64,000 nucleotides of DNA from Rhynochetos jubatus (taxonomy: Eukaryota; Chordata; Aves; Eurypygiformes; Rhynochetidae), in assembly GCA_027574665.1 (NCBI GenBank), contig CM050648.1, positions 38,202,200 through 38,266,199 of the forward strand. The letters run 5' to 3'. A program made the translations under genes and the position numbers. Shown here one piece after another: positions 1-10,374 of the stretch (its first letter is position 1; each line of letters opens with the position of its first letter). The notes under the pieces are model-generated. The model saw nothing but the letters and a program-made list of their open reading frames with translations. It had not been told where the DNA came from and made no database searches.

Positions 1-339
1 TTTTTTCTACCCCAGAACAACAAACTATTTAAAAAATACATAACTTAGAATTACAAACTTACCTTAGGCCTATCTTTGCCAAGTAGCTAGGAAAATAAGG
101 GAAGTCTTCACCTTGATTTGAAAAGCTGAGGGGAAATACAACAAAAGCCTTCAAGCTCTTATGCAGCTGAGTTTCACGCTGCGGAGTGAATAAATCTTTC
201 TGATGAGAGGAATGGATAAACATGGGTTACATATGGGAAAACAGATAGCTCTGTTTCTGAAGTCTTCTAAGACACACATCTGTCGGAAGTGTTTTTCCAT
301 ACAGCTGATCTTGGTTTTACACGTACAGTGGAGCATGGC

Positions 340-520
340 ATGGAGAAACCTAAGCTCTGGCATCCCTGCTCGGACCGAGCTGGCTGAAGATTTGCCGAGC
401 GCAGTCCGGTATTGCTGACTGCAGCACAGCACCTGTGCAGGACTTATGAATTCAGGGCCAGCACCGGGAACGCTTCCCGGGCCAATGCGCCTGGCCCCCA
501 CGCTCACTCTGAAACACCGC
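340..520. other. Small CpG-enriched patch with nested palindromes
   Basis: This patch is clearly richer in G+C and CpG than the AT-rich DNA on both sides. It holds several perfect inverted repeats: GCTCGG-A-CCGAGC at 368-380, CCGGGAA-CGC-TTCCCGG at 464-480, and an outer pair GGGCCA (455-460) with TGGCCC (492-497) enclosing the second. A minus-strand frame stays open for 144 codons (585 down to 151). Its translation is cysteine-rich, matches no family I know, and is probably a by-product of local composition. The patch could be a small regulatory element, an orphan CpG island or a remnant of an old GC-rich repeat. The sequence alone does not decide. Confidence 0.4.
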
Positions 521-529
521 AGGGATATA

Positions 530-2205
530 CTAGCAGTATTTGAAGTGTAAACATGGTTTATCAGGCACAGGGGAGGCCTGAACACAGGTTTCCCACATCC
601 CAGGCGATTAGTCTAATCACCAGAATAGACAAATAGCTGCCTTCTCTATGATTTATATAGTTATTCACACAAAACAGCTCAATTAAGGATTACTACTCCG
701 TTACAACCAAGCACTTAGGACTCTAACTCAGTCAGATGAGTTTCCTAAGCATTGGGTCCTCTAGCAGTGATTTGTACTGAACAGAAATTCCACTCTGCAC
801 CCAAGCAGCCACCCTGATAAAGTTTTTTTAATGCAAAAATTGAGAAAAAAACATTGGTCTCAATTACTTGGAAATTTCTCACTATTTTATTTCTTTGAAA
901 AAAGTCTGTGCCTGTTCTGTACATCTAATTTCTATGCTGATTAGCTTCTACCCATTTGCTACTGTTATGTTTCCATCTCTCCAGAAGGCAAGCTGGCAAG
1001 GTTTTCCCCTTCTGGTAAATAATGATCATTTCCCAACCTTCATGACATAGAATGTAACTCCACATTTGGGATGGAAAGAGCCCCGCTTACCAAACTGATA
1101 GCTACTTGATACAGGGAAACAGATTTTTAAAAGAAATCTTTGCACCTATATTTCATATTTTAAGTGGAAGAAAACCCCCTAGTAAGCAACCCCCCACAAA
1201 GAAAATAGATTTTTTGGGCCACTTTCAGATTCCATATATCTTTTCAGGCTTGCAATTTGTTTAGTGTTTACTTTAGGATTGATTGGTGTTGATTTATAAA
1301 TAACCCTGCCCCTGTGCTTATTTCTTTTTCCTTTTGCTTTCCCTGATAGATTACAGAGATACTACTTAGTCCTCTATTGGCAAGATAAGATATGATAGTT
1401 CTCTTTTCCAAGGTCTGAATTTTGTCCCCAACCAGTGCTGGCATGTCACTCTGACTTACCAAAAAAAAAAAAAAAGAAATCTGCTTCTGTCGCTCTTCCT
1501 TAATTGGACATTATCCAAATTTCATCAGGCTCCTAGTTTTACCCAAATTATGTTTGTCTGGTCCTGCCACCAATAATCTGATCTAAACCATCAGGTAATT
1601 TTGTCCACCTATGCCTGTTAAAAGAGCCTGGGATCTGGGTTTGGCTCTGTTCCCACGGAAAATTTCCATTCCATGGAAATGGCAGCTGGATGAGCCCATT
1701 ACTTTGCAAATCAAGGAAGGACTTTAAAGAGTAATATCTCTTCCTAAATACCTTGGAGATATTTGGAAAATAACTCTGGTGATTATTTTTGTGCTAGGAT
1801 AGATGAAATGTGAGTTACATTAGGAGCAGTCCAGTTAGCGTTTAAACCAGCCAGAAATTGTGGTCCAAATGCCAAAGATGCAACTCTAGCCTGCTATTAA
1901 TTAATACACAAAAGAATTATGACATAAGAAGTTACTCCTATAAATCGCCTGTACAAATGCATATGACACTGCAGACTCTTGTCTGCGCAAACACAAGAAA
2001 AGGAAATGAGCCCCAGGAAATAAGGAAATAGTTATGGAATGGTGACCTGGTGTCCCATCAGCGGATTGTGCCTGCCACAGGAGCCTGAGCAAGGCTGAGG
2101 CTGACAGGCAACCTGAAACCCACCAAAAAGGTTCTTCCTTTAGCTGCCCTGTGATGTACCTAGGAGCAAATTACTTTCTGTTGCTGAGCCTAAAAGTTTC
2201 CAATG
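530..2205. other. Anonymous AT-rich non-coding DNA
   Basis: No recognisable gene or transposon is present. Short frames are broken by frequent stops. There is an A-rich run near 1461-1475. Nothing else stands out. Confidence 0.6.
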
Positions 2206-2206
2206 C

Positions 2207-2257
2207 ACTTTTTTCTTTTCTTTTTTCTTTTTTTTTTTTTTCCTCCCTTCCTGACAG
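2207..2257 (+). repeat. Long polypyrimidine (T/C) tract ending in a 3' splice-site-like CAG
   Basis: About 50 bases are almost pure T and C, with a few pure-T runs, and end in CTGACAG at 2251-2257. It can be read as a low-complexity pyrimidine repeat, or as an exceptionally strong polypyrimidine tract plus acceptor on the plus strand. The sequence immediately downstream is open in one frame from its first base, which makes the second reading worth keeping. Confidence 0.6.
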
Positions 2258-2512
2258 ACTGAAGAACTCATTGGTGCTGTAATGAAAGGCAGACTGCGTT
2301 CCCTGTCATGTCAAGAACGCTGCATCGGGAAAGTCGACATGATTTCATGGCTAATGATTCACTCGCTAATATCAATGTGGGCTGCACTGAGGATAACCAA
2401 GTTGAGCTGTCTTAGATCAAATGATTCAATTAGGCCAGCTGTCCCTATTTGTCATGGCTCAACTCGCTTTCAAATTACCTTTCCAAAGTGTGTACGTGCC
2501 TTAGCATAGAAC
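2258..2512 (+). other. Candidate exon or conserved non-coding element
   Basis: Starting directly after the acceptor-like CAG, one plus-strand frame is open for 84 codons to a TAG at 2510-2512, with the first ATG at 2282. The predicted peptide begins TEELIGAVMKGRL. It has several cysteines and no domain I recognise. Base composition is balanced and not repeat-like, and the block contains TAAT-type homeodomain motifs around 2350-2380. It resembles the well-conserved non-coding elements found in bird intergenic regions. A coding terminal exon, a long non-coding RNA exon and an enhancer all fit. Upstream exons of a matching gene were not found. Confidence 0.25.
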
Positions 2513-2755
2513 TTAACAGCTCAACTGTTTTACAAGAAGGGGATATTTAGGCATGATGATAAGGGGGAAGAAAGACATCCCTTTTCATCTGCACTGAATG
2601 TTTTTCCTTAGCAGTTACAGTATGTATTTGCCAGGCTAAACTTTAAACAGTACAGTTGAGTGTGAGTCACTCGCCTCTCCTGATGACAGAGCTCTTTTAG
2701 ATTTCTAGGCTATCTTTCGGCAGGTTAATGAAAATAGAAAAGAAATTCTAACAGG

Positions 2756-2769
2756 GTGTGTGTGTGTGC
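2756..2769. repeat. Short (GT)n microsatellite
   Basis: Seven GT/TG units in a row, interrupted only at the ends. Confidence 0.8.
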
Positions 2770-2875
2770 ACGGGGATAACTGACACAGAAAAGGGTAAAT
2801 AGTTCATAGAAATCAAGAAATAAATGCATAGTCCGTCAAACGTATCCTTTAAGTTTAACCTGAGCTGAAGTCAAT

Positions 2876-2892
2876 AATGACCAATGGTCATT
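2876..2892. promoter_or_regulatory. 17-bp near-perfect palindrome with everted TGACC/GGTCA half-sites
   Basis: AATGACCA-A-TGGTCATT: eight-base arms around one central base. The inner TGACC and GGTCA are nuclear-receptor half-sites in everted arrangement with a three-base spacer, and a CCAAT core lies inside. Possible protein-binding site, inferred only from symmetry and motif. Confidence 0.3.
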
Positions 2893-2959
2893 CATATGAT
2901 GTCCGGCGAAGAGCAATTCCATTGGAAAATGCCTTGGTTATCTTGGTTAAGCTACTTAC

Positions 2960-3180
2960 TCCTCGATACATTACCCTCAGGAGATCCACCCCGCCATCCC
3001 TCGGTAGCAGCCCTCGGTGCCGCAGCGGTGAGCGCTCTGCAGAGTCAAACTGGAGCTGGCGGCTGGCAGTGTCAGCGTGCAGACCTGGGGCTGAATAGGC
3101 ATGGAAATTCAATTACCCTTGGTGGTGGTCCCTGCAGTGCCGGGCGGGGAAGCTTCTCCTGCTGAGGCTGAAGCAGAAAG
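2960..3180. other. Small CpG cluster
   Basis: About ten CpG dinucleotides fall within roughly 200 bases, against a background where CpG is rare. It directly follows the motif-rich block at 2258-2900. The sequence contains a donor-like CAGCG/GTGAGC around 3023-3033. Several short overlapping frames cross it on both strands, as expected for GC-rich DNA. A weak promoter or enhancer is possible, but no TATA box or clear start codon context is seen. Confidence 0.3.
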
Positions 3181-3249
3181 GAGGCAGCGGTTGTGCTTGC
3201 AGAGCTTTCACCCGTGGGCATTGATTGACTTTTTAGTGTTGCAGAGGTG

Positions 3250-6240
3250 ATAAATGGGTGGAAGAACAACCTGGATGTACAATGAAACAGATGAAAGTTA
3301 CTGCAAACATACAATCACAGCTGTTAATAAAGTCTCACATTTTTCCTGTAGTTGGATTTGGCTGATAATTCTCATTTTAAATATTTTAATAAGATTCCAG
3401 TGGTGTCTGAAAAATTCTCCCCTGCTGTCTGTACAGCTTATTTTGCACTATATGTATTTGTTTTGCCTAAGCTCTCTCTGGCAATCATACCAAGTTGGAA
3501 AATAGCAGTAGTATTTACTAGAAAAATAAGACAGTTTCTCCCTGCTCTGGATTGAATATCTTGTAATTTTGTGATCATGCTGTCAAGGAAAATATATTAT
3601 TCATTTTGAAAAATGTTATATTAGGGAAGTGTTTTCCATTTATCTAAGAGGAACAGTTAAAATTAGAACATGCCGAACTTTGGTTCTGAAACTTTGCGAA
3701 GGTTTGGTTTTTTATTATCTGCATCTTTCACCGAAAATAGAAACATCAATTTAAAAAATGTGACTGAAACACTAAAACCCAAAAAATTTTGAGGAGCTCT
3801 GTTTATGATTTGCTCATCTTCTCATGGATTATGTTGAACAGTGATCTGTGAAGTCCTTTGTGCTGATTGGTGGGAGACATTGGGCATGCAATGAATATGT
3901 TAATTGGATGGTAATATAGAGAGATGCAATAAATTCTCATTTGAATTGTGTAGCCCAGAACAGGTCCTTGGACCCTTTTGTTCAGAGTCACGTTAGGTTA
4001 GGGTTATGGACTGCTGAGATTAGTGCCCTGATGCACAGTTAGGAGTCTGCGAAGTCTTCAGCAATGGTACTCGAAGATACTTCTGAAAATGAAGATGTAT
4101 GGATCCAAAACTTTCTTATACCAAGATTTCTTTTTCTGGAAAACTTGGGAAACTTGCCAGCTTTAAACCAATATGAATCAGCAGGATTATGAGAGAGTAG
4201 GCAGAGCACTGCTCTCCCTCCTGCTCTAGCATGGACATGCTGCTACTTTTAACTCAAGCCCTAATACTTCTATGGTGCAGCCTTGCAAATTTTCTCTTCC
4301 TCAGCCCCATTGGGTTTTTTTTCAGTGGGAAGGGGGTTATCAACACAGATTGTCCTATGGAATCAGGATTTTCTCTGGCTTTTGAAACTGCAATCCTAAA
4401 GCAATCAGCAACATTTTACAAGGAGAGCATGGAAGACTAAATCCACTTATGCTGGGCTGTCACATTCATGCAGTGATAACGTTCATGCAGATAGTCGCAT
4501 TCTCTTTGCCTTCTCTCTGCCATTTTCAGTTCTACAATGCTTTTCTCCAATGAATACAGAAAGACCAGTACCATGTCTTTTCCTCCTCTTCATTTTAAGA
4601 AAAACTTAAGATACCACCATAGGATAAAAAATTGCAGAAATGCATAGGAGCTCTGCTTCTTGGAGCCTCCCTTTGCTCAGCAGAAAGGCCAGCCATTCCT
4701 CAGACAAAACCTACTGCCTGGGTGAGATGCACCCTGAGGTAATTCTCCTGCAGCCTCAGCACTGGCTTGGAAAGTTCATGACACACTAGAGGTCTAAAAT
4801 GCCTAAACTGACCTTCTGCATCCTGCTCCTGCCAGATATATCCATCCATGTGTGGGACTAAAAGTAATAAGCCAGTATGTATTGCCTGGGTCATGTGAAT
4901 TTTTAGTACCCCATACTAAAGAGAGTCCAATATGCAACCATGACATATCAATTGAATGTAAATTATTACCTCTCTAGAAGTAGAATGGAGTTTGCCTGCT
5001 GTCTAAATTTAGAAACACAGGTAAACAGATTTACCAGCCTTATGCCTGGTATTTATATTTGTTAATTAATTCAGTTAATCAAAAGTACAATGCGTTTTGC
5101 AGCTTGTACTCTCTGGCTTTGACTGCAACAAACATAGCTATGGATGGGAAGGCTGTAGAGATGAAAGAAAAGGAAAGACTTGGTGTGGATTTTAGTGGAA
5201 AATCTTTTCAAAGGTCAGAAGATCCGGAATGATTACAGCCAGGAAATGTGGCCTGACCAAGTTGTTGTGTTAGGGTTTTCATTCATTTCTGTCTGCTATG
5301 TTTTCTTCTGTCTTATTCCTGACATAAAAATCTTGGCAAAGAGGTAAAAACTAAAAAAACCAACATTTTCCTTCCAGAGATTTTAAAATGCAATGAGATT
5401 GCTAAGTACATTTCTGACTATATTGAAAAATTCCCTTGAGCTTTGCCTTGAAAAATAGCCTTCAGTGCACACATCTCAGCCTCCCTCCATTTTCTCTTCC
5501 ACTTGGCCATAGCTCAGGGGAGGACATTTCCAGTCTACAGTCTCTGCTCACTTGGAATAATGTTTGTTTGCATGAGTAAACCAGATAAAGTGGCTATCAC
5601 TGAAGTCATAACTAGAAGATGAAACCAGTTGGGACTATTCCCATGTGAAGTGAGTCAGGTTGCTGAATCAGGCCCTCATGTGAATTTTTCTGTCCCAAAG
5701 GTATTTTTCACATCTCATTAAAAAATACAGTTCCTCTAGAGCACCAGGCAACAAAAGCCTGGGAATTCAAAGTGTGGGGTAACATAATGTCCTTTGAACT
5801 TTTCCCTCTCACCTTTCCCTGATTTTTCCTTCCTATAGTGTGACTAAAAAGAAAACTCTCTGGTGAATTTTGTAATGCTAGACTTCTATCAGTTTGTTAT
5901 TTTCATTCTATTCTTGTGTAAACATATTGTACATGTACTATTTTTTTTGAAATCTAAGCATCCCCCTTGTGCCCAGTTAAAGACAACAAAACTTCCGTGG
6001 TGTTAACGGTGTTCATTGTGCAGTATGTATCTTAGCTTCCCTTTCTACACCAAAGCAGAGCTGGAGAGTGTAAAAACTGAAGAAATATGAAAACTGTAGA
6101 GATATCTAATGTGTAAAAAGGACCAACTAATGTGTGTCAGCTCAGCCAGATGCCCAAGGCTAAATCTCTTGATGTGAAATGGTGATTCAGCTGTCAAGGT
6201 GCCTGAGTAGACTTGTGGTCATCATAATGATTGGCTATGG
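3250..6240. other. Anonymous AT-rich non-coding DNA
   Basis: No homologous coding segment, retroelement or structured repeat recognised. Open frames are under 85 codons and scattered on both strands. Confidence 0.6.
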
Positions 6241-6310
6241 ATTTTTTTTGTGGGATTTTTGGGTTGGGTGGGTTTTTTGGGGTTTGGTTTTCTTTTTTTT
6301 TTTTTTTTTA
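6241..6310 (+). repeat. G/T-rich low-complexity run with G-quadruplex motif
   Basis: A T-rich and G-rich strand ends in a pure T run. Within it, GGG (6261-6263), GGG (6266-6268), GGG (6270-6272) and GGGG (6279-6282), with loops of 2, 1 and 6 bases, satisfy the standard four-run G-quadruplex pattern on the plus strand. Confidence 0.7.
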
Positions 6311-6314
6311 GAAA

Positions 6315-9300
6315 GGCAATAAACAAAAAAGGTCAAAGTTATTCAAATGAACCAACAGCCCATTTTGGTGGAAATACAGCAGGGCTCGTTAACTCAATTC
6401 ACATCTTTTGTGTCAGTTTTCTAACATACCGTACATCTGGAAAAATGCAGTGATTTGTAAAAGACATAATGTGCCTCTTTTCCCCAAAGGTTTTGTTTAC
6501 AGTATGTAATAAAATATGATACAGTTTTTCATGGAGAAGGGATCTGATAATTTGTTTAGATATAATATGAAAGTATCAGTCTGTGAAATGAACAACATAA
6601 AAAGTAAGCAAATGCTCAGGATGTGTCAGTTAACCAAACGGCAAGTTCCAAAACACGCATTCAAGTGAAAATCAAAGGCTTAGACAACCATTTTTTTTCC
6701 CTTGAAAATCAGCCTCTCCAGACAGTGTTTAATATTTTGATGTTGATTGCCATTAGCGAGACTGTTTTACTGTGACCAAGTCCTTCCTACTCCAGGCAAA
6801 ACATCCCTTCAGTCAGCTGAAAACCCAAAAAATGAACGGAGAACTCAGGTTTTCAGGTATTCCAAAGTATCAACACTTCATAAGAACATACACACTGAGC
6901 AAGCATGAAGGTCCCCATCTAGTCTGATGTGTTGATGATGCTGTTGACTAATACTGGACATTTGAGGAAAGCATGTCTTAATCTGGAAATGTGGGTAAAT
7001 AATACTTAATTCTTCAGTTTAGCCTATTAAACTTTCCTTCATGGTTCTTTGTTGCACTTCAGATTAGCAGCCTTGTAGTGTGTGGTGTTAGCCTTTAATT
7101 GTGGAATATTTACCATGTGTGTCAGAACTTTGTGATTCAACCTCCACTCTTTCCTTTTAGCTTGTGCAGGTGCTCTCAGTCTTTAAAAGCAACTGTTTGT
7201 TGGAATATGCTTTTGCAAACTGTCAGGATGCAAATGACATTTGTGAAAAGCAGGTTTTTCTTTTCTGTTCACAAATTGGAGGCAAATGTGTTTGTGAAGT
7301 GGTCAGAGCTACGATTTATGCCTTGTGTCAAGACACTACTTTGGGTATGTATGCGAAGATATACCAAGGAAGTCATTTGCAACTGGGGCCAATCTGATTT
7401 TAAATGAAATAAATGAGAAGCTTTATTCTTCATAAATAGTCATCCTTACACTGAGCTCTGCTTTATAGTCACTCTGTCCCATTTCAGAGTCCTCTAAGTT
7501 GTACCCCGTACACAACTGCTGTTTCTGAATGGAGCCAGCCTTGTTAGATGACTTTCGTTTTGCTCCGCTTTAGGTTCCTTGTACAATACAGAAATCAGGG
7601 ACTAGTTTCTGTGAGTTCCTTACATGTTCAGCAGAGAGAGAAAGGATCCTCCAGAGGGTGATTCAGAGCAGCAGTAAATTAGCTTAGGCTAATTTACACA
7701 ATCCCAGTTACCACTTCCAGTTAGACAGCATCAATGCCTCCTCTGCATGTCCTCTACAGCCCTCAGTCTTTTTATTCGGTGCCAAAAAGCCCTATGAAAA
7801 TGCAGAGACACCTCCCTCTCCTTGTCAAACTCAAGTGAATCCTGCTTTTACCTATAAGAATTATGAGTGGAGCTTTCATAGTTTGTCACCTGGATGGATG
7901 GACAAGAAGTGAAAATTGGTGTGAGTAAAATGAATCAGCTCTGGTGAAGAGTCAGGGAAGCTCATGAGATGTCTATAGGTGCAGGAATCTTTGCAGGCAT
8001 CCCACTGCAGCAAAGGCCACCAAGCCCCAAGAATGTTGTTGTATCAGTGACTATCTGCTCAGAATAGGGAGAAGCTGATCTGGGAGTGGATATAATTATG
8101 AACAAATACAGTGTCTTAAACTGGCAGTGCAAAGTGGACACAGTTCAGTTTTATACAATTAAATCAGTACAAGCAGTGTAAATGCGTCACATCAGTGCAA
8201 AGTCCCCAGGTATGTGTGACTTGGCTTACGGCATTGAAAAACACCCAAGGACGCACCAAGTTAATTGAGTCTCAATTTACTCTATCAGTCAGGTTTCATA
8301 CAGCTAGAGTAGACTGTTTCAACTTAAAAAAAAGTTTTTGTAGTGGAGAAGTTAAAAAAGCAGATTTTCCATGTGAAAGGTGCAAGTAGGCTGTGTGTTG
8401 CAGGCCCAAACTCTTTCCTGACTATTCGACTGCTTTTTAACTCCAGCTTTCCAGTATTCAAGACCCCAAGGCAGTCCAAGCAGTGAATGCTGTGACTGCA
8501 AGGGGTTAACAGACAATTTATGTAAAGTCTTAGTATTCTGCAAAATGAAATGTGCATGTGAAATGGAAAAAAAAAAAAAAAAAGGAAAAGATTATATTTG
8601 TCAGCTGTGCTACCATATGTTGCTCTGGCGGAAGCACAGCAAAATGGTGACAATTTCTATTTTATTGAATGAGGATCTGTGTTGATTTCCATTATTTGAG
8701 AGCGTCTCTGGACAAACAGAGGTATCTTCATTACCACATAAAACTGTGCTCACCAGTAACCTAGAATATCCATGGCTACAGGGTGACCTGGGATTGCGGT
8801 CTCCTTGAAAATAAAATATCAGAGAATCAGTTCAATCCATCTGCATATTTTAATGGATTTAGCCCTTGGAGGGCATGGGGGAATAGTCTTGTGAAAAGAT
8901 AAGTGGCAGATACAGGAAATATAGACAAATTTGAAGCTCTTTAAAATCTGAGGAGAACTTATCTCATCAGCATGATTAAAACAAGTGTGTGTAAAGGCTT
9001 TGGTGGTTGCGGACTACTCTCAGCCATCTGGTCATGCTGGGAGGCAGGGCTTCACGGTTTGGGCGCAGAGCTGCACAAACAGATCTAAATTTCTCTTGGA
9101 CATAGGCTGGTAGGTTTGCTTAGCTCTGCTGTGTCATATGGGCTTACTTGTTGAGGTTTTGCAGGGTGAGGGGTAACTGTGCCATTCCTTTTTCCATCGT
9201 ATAGAGCTGTCCCAGAAGATGCTTCTTTTGTTATTCTAGGATCACAGCTTTCTCTCAAGATTTTTCTCAGCTTGCCAGGACCTCAACCTGTGAGCTGCAG

Positions 9301-9480
9301 TGTGCTGGGTGCTAAGTGTCGCTGAGCATCCGGGGCTCTCCTTGACTCCATGTGCACCGTGGGTGCACAGTGTCTCTCTGGGCCATATGTCAAATGAAAA
9401 CAATCCAGTTGGGCACTAAAAATGATGCTCATTTGCTTTCAGGACAGCAAAAGTTAAGCTTTTGTTGCCTCTCCTGCTTA
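6315..9480. other. Anonymous AT-rich non-coding DNA
   Basis: No gene or transposon recognised. Two overlapping plus-strand frames at 7099-7407 are open for 77 and 102 codons but show no domain and no consistent splice sites. An 18-base A run lies at about 8565-8583. Confidence 0.55.
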
Positions 9481-10110
9481 ATGTTACTCAGCATCCTTTG
9501 AGTGTCTCTCCTTCCAGTAACCACAAAGCTTTTTTATGGTTTACATGTAAATATTCCCTCTGAGTGGCACCATCATTTTCTGGATAATGACCCCATGGGG
9601 AATTACAGAATGTCCAGCCTGGGAAAGTGGAGGTGTCTGTGCTGGCACCAAGTGCACCAGTGGGAACAGCTTGGTTATGTCTGTGCAATTCTGTACCTTC
9701 ATCCCTGCCAAAGACACAGCTAGGCGATATCCAGGCAGGGCTGGCTTTTGGCTGGCCAGTTTTGGTCTGCCAGAGCAGGCACTTAGTCCTCAGCATCCCA
9801 TCCCCACACTGGTGTGCTCTGTGTTACGTGGCCCAGGCCTCAGGGTCTCCTTCAGGAATGTTTGGGATGCTTCTCTGGGTGCCGGAATGCAGCATCCTTG
9901 GAGAGAAGTGCACTTTGTTTTACGTGGGTCAGGTTAGCACCATCTGGCTCTTGGCCAGGCAGAAAAGTACTGTGGTAATGAGTAGAGGTCAGGGTTTCTT
10001 ACCTTCAGTCTCACCTGAGGGAATGAAATTGTTCAGATCACTTTCATTTTCCTACGTACCCAAACAGAAAAGGGATTTGATAGTACAAGCTGGGCATTCA
10101 CTGCCTTAAT
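9480..10110 (+). other. GC-richer patch with a 160-codon open frame, unrecognised
   Basis: Composition rises above the surroundings and several overlapping frames stay open on both strands. The longest is 9627-10109 on the plus strand (160 codons). Its product is rich in Leu, Ser, Val, Pro and Gly, with no motif or domain that I recognise. Two ACGTGG-containing stretches near 9826 and 9922 are loosely similar, hinting at an internally duplicated or old repeat. The 3' part overlaps the candidate exon at 10009-10193. Mutual overlap of frames on both strands argues that composition, not coding, keeps them open. Confidence 0.3.
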
Positions 10111-10369
10111 GGTTGGATTGGTAGGACAATTATTTGCCAGATACTGGCAGCTATTTGCTAACAGACCATTAATAGACCATTTGGTAGGGAGAGGTAAGTT
10201 ACTGTTTCATATTCAGGCCACTGCAATTCTTAAAGGGGGAATGAAGTGCATTGATTTGCTACCCTCTCCCCTCCCCTTTTGTAGCAGGAAGGTTTTGGGC
10301 TGCAGAATCACTCATGTGTCCCTTGCTGTGACTGTAGGCACCAAATCAATGTAACTGCCTGATACCAAG
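10009..10369 (+). other. Candidate two-exon segment with a 91-nt intron
   Basis: Four splice-like signals are in correct order within 360 bases. An acceptor ending CTTCAG lies at 10003-10008. A strong donor GAG/GTAAGTT has its intron starting at 10194. A very strong acceptor, a run of C/T followed by TTTTGTAG, ends at 10284. A strong donor CCAAG/GTGAGTT follows, with its intron starting at 10370. The exons would be 10009-10193 (185 nt) and 10285-10369 (85 nt). Joining them continues the frame that starts at ATG 10109 for only about 16 more codons before a stop, so a non-coding transcript is more likely than a protein. No promoter or poly(A) site was tied to it. Confidence 0.25.
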
Positions 10370-10374
10370 GTGAG

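Noticed and set aside
151-585. 144-codon minus-strand open frame
   Set aside because: No family, no promoter or splice context. It spans a GC-rich palindromic patch that lowers stop frequency.
3988-4005. Interstitial telomere-like repeat (TTAGGTTAGGG)
   Set aside because: Only two imperfect units. Expected by chance.
9488-9796. 102-codon minus-strand frame opposite the 160-codon plus frame
   Set aside because: Frames open on both strands of the same patch indicate composition, not coding.
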